Assembly (NCBI GenBank): GCA_002342585.1
Contig: DDQG01000042.1
Coordinates: 22,056 to 86,055 of the forward strand
DNA: 64,000 bases
From: Prevotellaceae bacterium UBA2448
GTDB taxonomy: Bacteria > Bacteroidota > Bacteroidia > Bacteroidales > Bacteroidaceae
Direction: 5' to 3'
How positions within the stretch are numbered: position 1 is the stretch's first letter; every line of letters starts with the position of its first letter. Both the position numbers and the translations under genes were made by a program. Shown in pieces: positions 62,524 through 64,000 of this stretch. The notes under the pieces are model-generated. The model saw only the letters and a program-made list of their open reading frames with translations. It was not told where the DNA came from and ran no database searches.

Positions 62524-63489
62524 TTATCTTAAAAGGTCAACATATCGGATTTTCTTGTCGTTTGCCCAGTCGCGAATCAGGCAGTAAGTGCCATTATGCA
62601 GTTGTATGTTTTCCTGCTTACATCCGGGACAGCGAATAAGTATATCGCGTTCACCAAAGAGCGACATTTCCTTTTCTATCACTCCATCGCGACAACTATT
62701 TGGCACCACTCCTCTCAAGCCATCCATCTGCCAAAGATTCCAACTGATTATGTAGGCAATATACTTGACGGATTTTTCTATAGGTCGTTTGTCGAATTTT
62801 GCTTTGTAGTTTTCAATAAAGGTGAGAAGAAGTGCTTCACGGGCAAGGAGCAGAGAATCGCCCTGCCATTCGAAACCATAAGTGTTTTGATATGCAATCT
62901 GTGCCCAATCAAGCCACTCGCCGCTTGTTTCTGTATTCTCGCTCACAATGCGGAGTTTCCTGTCAAGCAGTCCTATACGATACTGAAGAGGAATAATCTC
63001 GCCTGTTGTAGTATCATACCGACTGACCAAGTATGGAGCTTCGCCACAGGTTATTTCCATTCGTGTAGCCCGCACATAATCTTTCCAAGTCTTACCAGCA
63101 GGAAACTCTATCTTCTCTGTCTGTGTTTCCCATGTTTTACGGTCTGGAACTTCAACATTGAATACATCCTTTCTACCAAACCATGCTTCATCAACAAGAT
63201 TATTTTGGGCATTACAAATCCACGAAGGAGTAAACACCTCTGCCATTCCTTTAGAACGGTCTGTTTGCTGTTCCTTCGATTTCAGCACACGAGGGTTCAC
63301 AACTTTTCCAAATGAGCCAGTAATGCGTTCAGGCATAATCTCATCATTATACCTATAGCCCTCGCCCATTGATTCATAATCGTTTGTAGCCCAAAAGATA
63401 TTCTTCTGGGTTGTATGGTCACGAAGAAGCTGCTCCAGCACTTCCGGGGCAAAATCATTCTCCAATATGTCAACTGCATTACGAGGCAT
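62524..63489 (-). CDS. Accessory protein of the methylase-helicase cassette (EVFTP motif, zinc-ribbon-like end)
   Basis: The 321-residue protein has AEVFTPSWICNAQNNLVD (EVFTP at 84-88), which looks like methylase motif X, but it lacks the motif I glycine loop and NPPY. It is thus probably not a methyltransferase by itself. The C terminus has CPGC and a later Cys (CPGCKQENIQLHNGTYC), zinc-ribbon-like. I recall similar proteins being annotated as restriction endonuclease subunit M. It is the first gene of the cassette and could form a complex with the methylase, supplying DNA contacts or an inactive half. No firm function can be given. Confidence 0.65.
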   Translation of the reverse strand: MPRNAVDILENDFAPEVLEQLLRDHTTQKNIFWATNDYESMGEGYRYNDEIMPERITGSFGKVVNPRVLKSKEQQTDRSKGMAEVFTPSWICNAQNNLVDEAWFGRKDVFNVEVPDRKTWETQTEKIEFPAGKTWKDYVRATRMEITCGEAPYLVSRYDTTTGEIIPLQYRIGLLDRKLRIVSENTETSGEWLDWAQIAYQNTYGFEWQGDSLLLAREALLLTFIENYKAKFDKRPIEKSVKYIAYIISWNLWQMDGLRGVVPNSCRDGVIEKEMSLFGERDILIRCPGCKQENIQLHNGTYCLIRDWANDKKIRYVDLLR

Positions 63490-63850
63490 CAGTCAGCAAA
63501 ACACAAAAACCTGACCGATACCCAACTGTCAGAAATAAGAATTAAAGTTATAATAAAAAAGCGGGGTATCTACTTCTGCCTGTTCCGTGACTTTAGCCTA
63601 CCACAGCTATTCCAATAGAACAAGCAGTTTCGATACCCACATTCGTATATATAGGATACTCCCAACAGTGCGCATGAGGGCATAATAAGCCCTCAGCACA
63701 CCTTGGATGCATCTATGTATATACATCCGTGAGCGTCACTCTGCGATTGTTTTTGATTGGAATTTGATTGTGGTAGTTCAAGTCACCAAAAACAAAGCGT
63801 TAGTGTCGCTTTTTCAATATGTTTTGCTAATGCACTTCTGCATAGCTCTG

Positions 63851-63884
63851 CAAAAATACAAACTAAATTCTAAACTCCTGCAAA
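63851..63884 (-). promoter_or_regulatory. Possible promoter for the methylase-helicase cassette
   Basis: TTTG-N22-TATTTTTG on the minus strand fits the Bacteroidetes consensus with a long spacer. It lies about 360 bp before the first gene. Confidence 0.3.
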
Positions 63885-63950
63885 AGTTGAAGGATATTTT
63901 TGTAATTAGTATTAAGGTTATTGGTTATTGAGTAAACTACACTTAATTGC

Positions 63951-63979
63951 TTCTAAGCTCCTTCTAAGCTCCTTCTATG
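63951..63979. repeat. 11-bp tandem repeat
   Basis: TTCTAAGCTCC twice in a row (63951-63961, 63962-63972), followed by the partial TTCTATG. No associated gene is seen. Confidence 0.7.
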
Positions 63980-64000
63980 TCTTACGCTAGAAAAAGTTGA

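Larger units (their letters stand above)
63490..64000. other. Intergenic region upstream of the methylase-helicase cassette
   Basis: No convincing gene. A hairpin TGAGGGC/GCCCTCA (63675-63681 with 63689-63695, extended by GTGC/GCAC) and a 12-bp palindrome ATGTATATACAT (63715-63726) are present. On the minus strand TTTG (63884-63881), 22 nt and TATTTTTG (63858-63851) could be a promoter, giving a leader of about 350 nt. Two and a half copies of an 11-bp repeat TTCTAAGCTCC lie at 63951-63979. Short frames here have no ribosome site or family likeness. Confidence 0.45.

Noticed and set aside
63707..63931. A 74-codon plus-strand frame in the right-hand intergenic region
   Set aside because: No ribosome site, low-complexity hydrophobic/Lys composition, and it crosses the hairpin and possible opposite-strand promoter.
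1..64000. tRNA or rRNA genes
   Set aside because: I looked through the intergenic stretches for cloverleaf ends and T-loop patterns and saw none; a covariance-model scan would be needed to exclude them fully.

Overview
The window looks like chromosomal DNA of a Bacteroidales bacterium, most likely a Prevotella-type member of the Prevotellaceae. The evidence is a SusC/SusD pair, Bacteroidetes promoters (TTTG, 19-22 nt, TAnnTTTG), secreted proteins ending in short type IX-like sorting tails, a C10 (interpain/streptopain-like) protease, a plant/Bacteroidetes-type IspG, meso-diaminopimelate dehydrogenase, and gene orders I associate with this group (purE-ispG, topA-aroK-speA, fur-purA, glyS-FKBP). 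I saw no rRNA, tRNA, CRISPR array, transposase or integrase.

Region by region. (1) 1-9.5 kb is mostly housekeeping: a PAP2-family gene cut by the window edge, purE, ispG, queH, an EnvC-like protein with a DUF4292 lipoprotein, asd, an FKBP lipoprotein with glyS, and an ArgE-like deacylase. (2) 9.5-13.1 kb is a minus-strand fur-purA-C10 protease unit. (3) 13.1-24.4 kb is a compact seven-gene minus-strand operon: response regulator/PP2C phosphatase, membrane coiled-coil/propeller protein, propeller sensor with a degenerate kinase, soluble histidine kinase, TPR-TonB receptor, dipeptidyl peptidase III and an AlkD-like protein. (4) ddh stands alone at 24.7 kb. (5) 25.6-34.1 kb is a predicted peptide-uptake locus: metzincin-like protease, SusC, SusD and a secreted propeller. 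(6) 34.3-47.8 kb holds two very large secreted proteins on either side of a lone polysaccharide flippase. The flippase is bracketed by about 240-bp direct repeats rich in palindromes, with a 21-bp tandem array nearby. (7) 48-58.1 kb holds topA-aroK-speA and U32-MG2 protein-ruvB. (8) 58.2-63.5 kb is a three-gene restriction-modification-like cassette, followed by about 0.5 kb without a convincing gene.

The two strongest candidates for little-described biology are the signalling operon, which pairs an apparently active kinase with a paralogue whose H-box histidine is aspartate, and the three-gene cassette of GIY-YIG-like helicase, N6-adenine methylase and an EVFTP-motif accessory protein. The repeat-bracketed flippase is third. 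Functional statements rest on motif recognition by eye; no database search was run.
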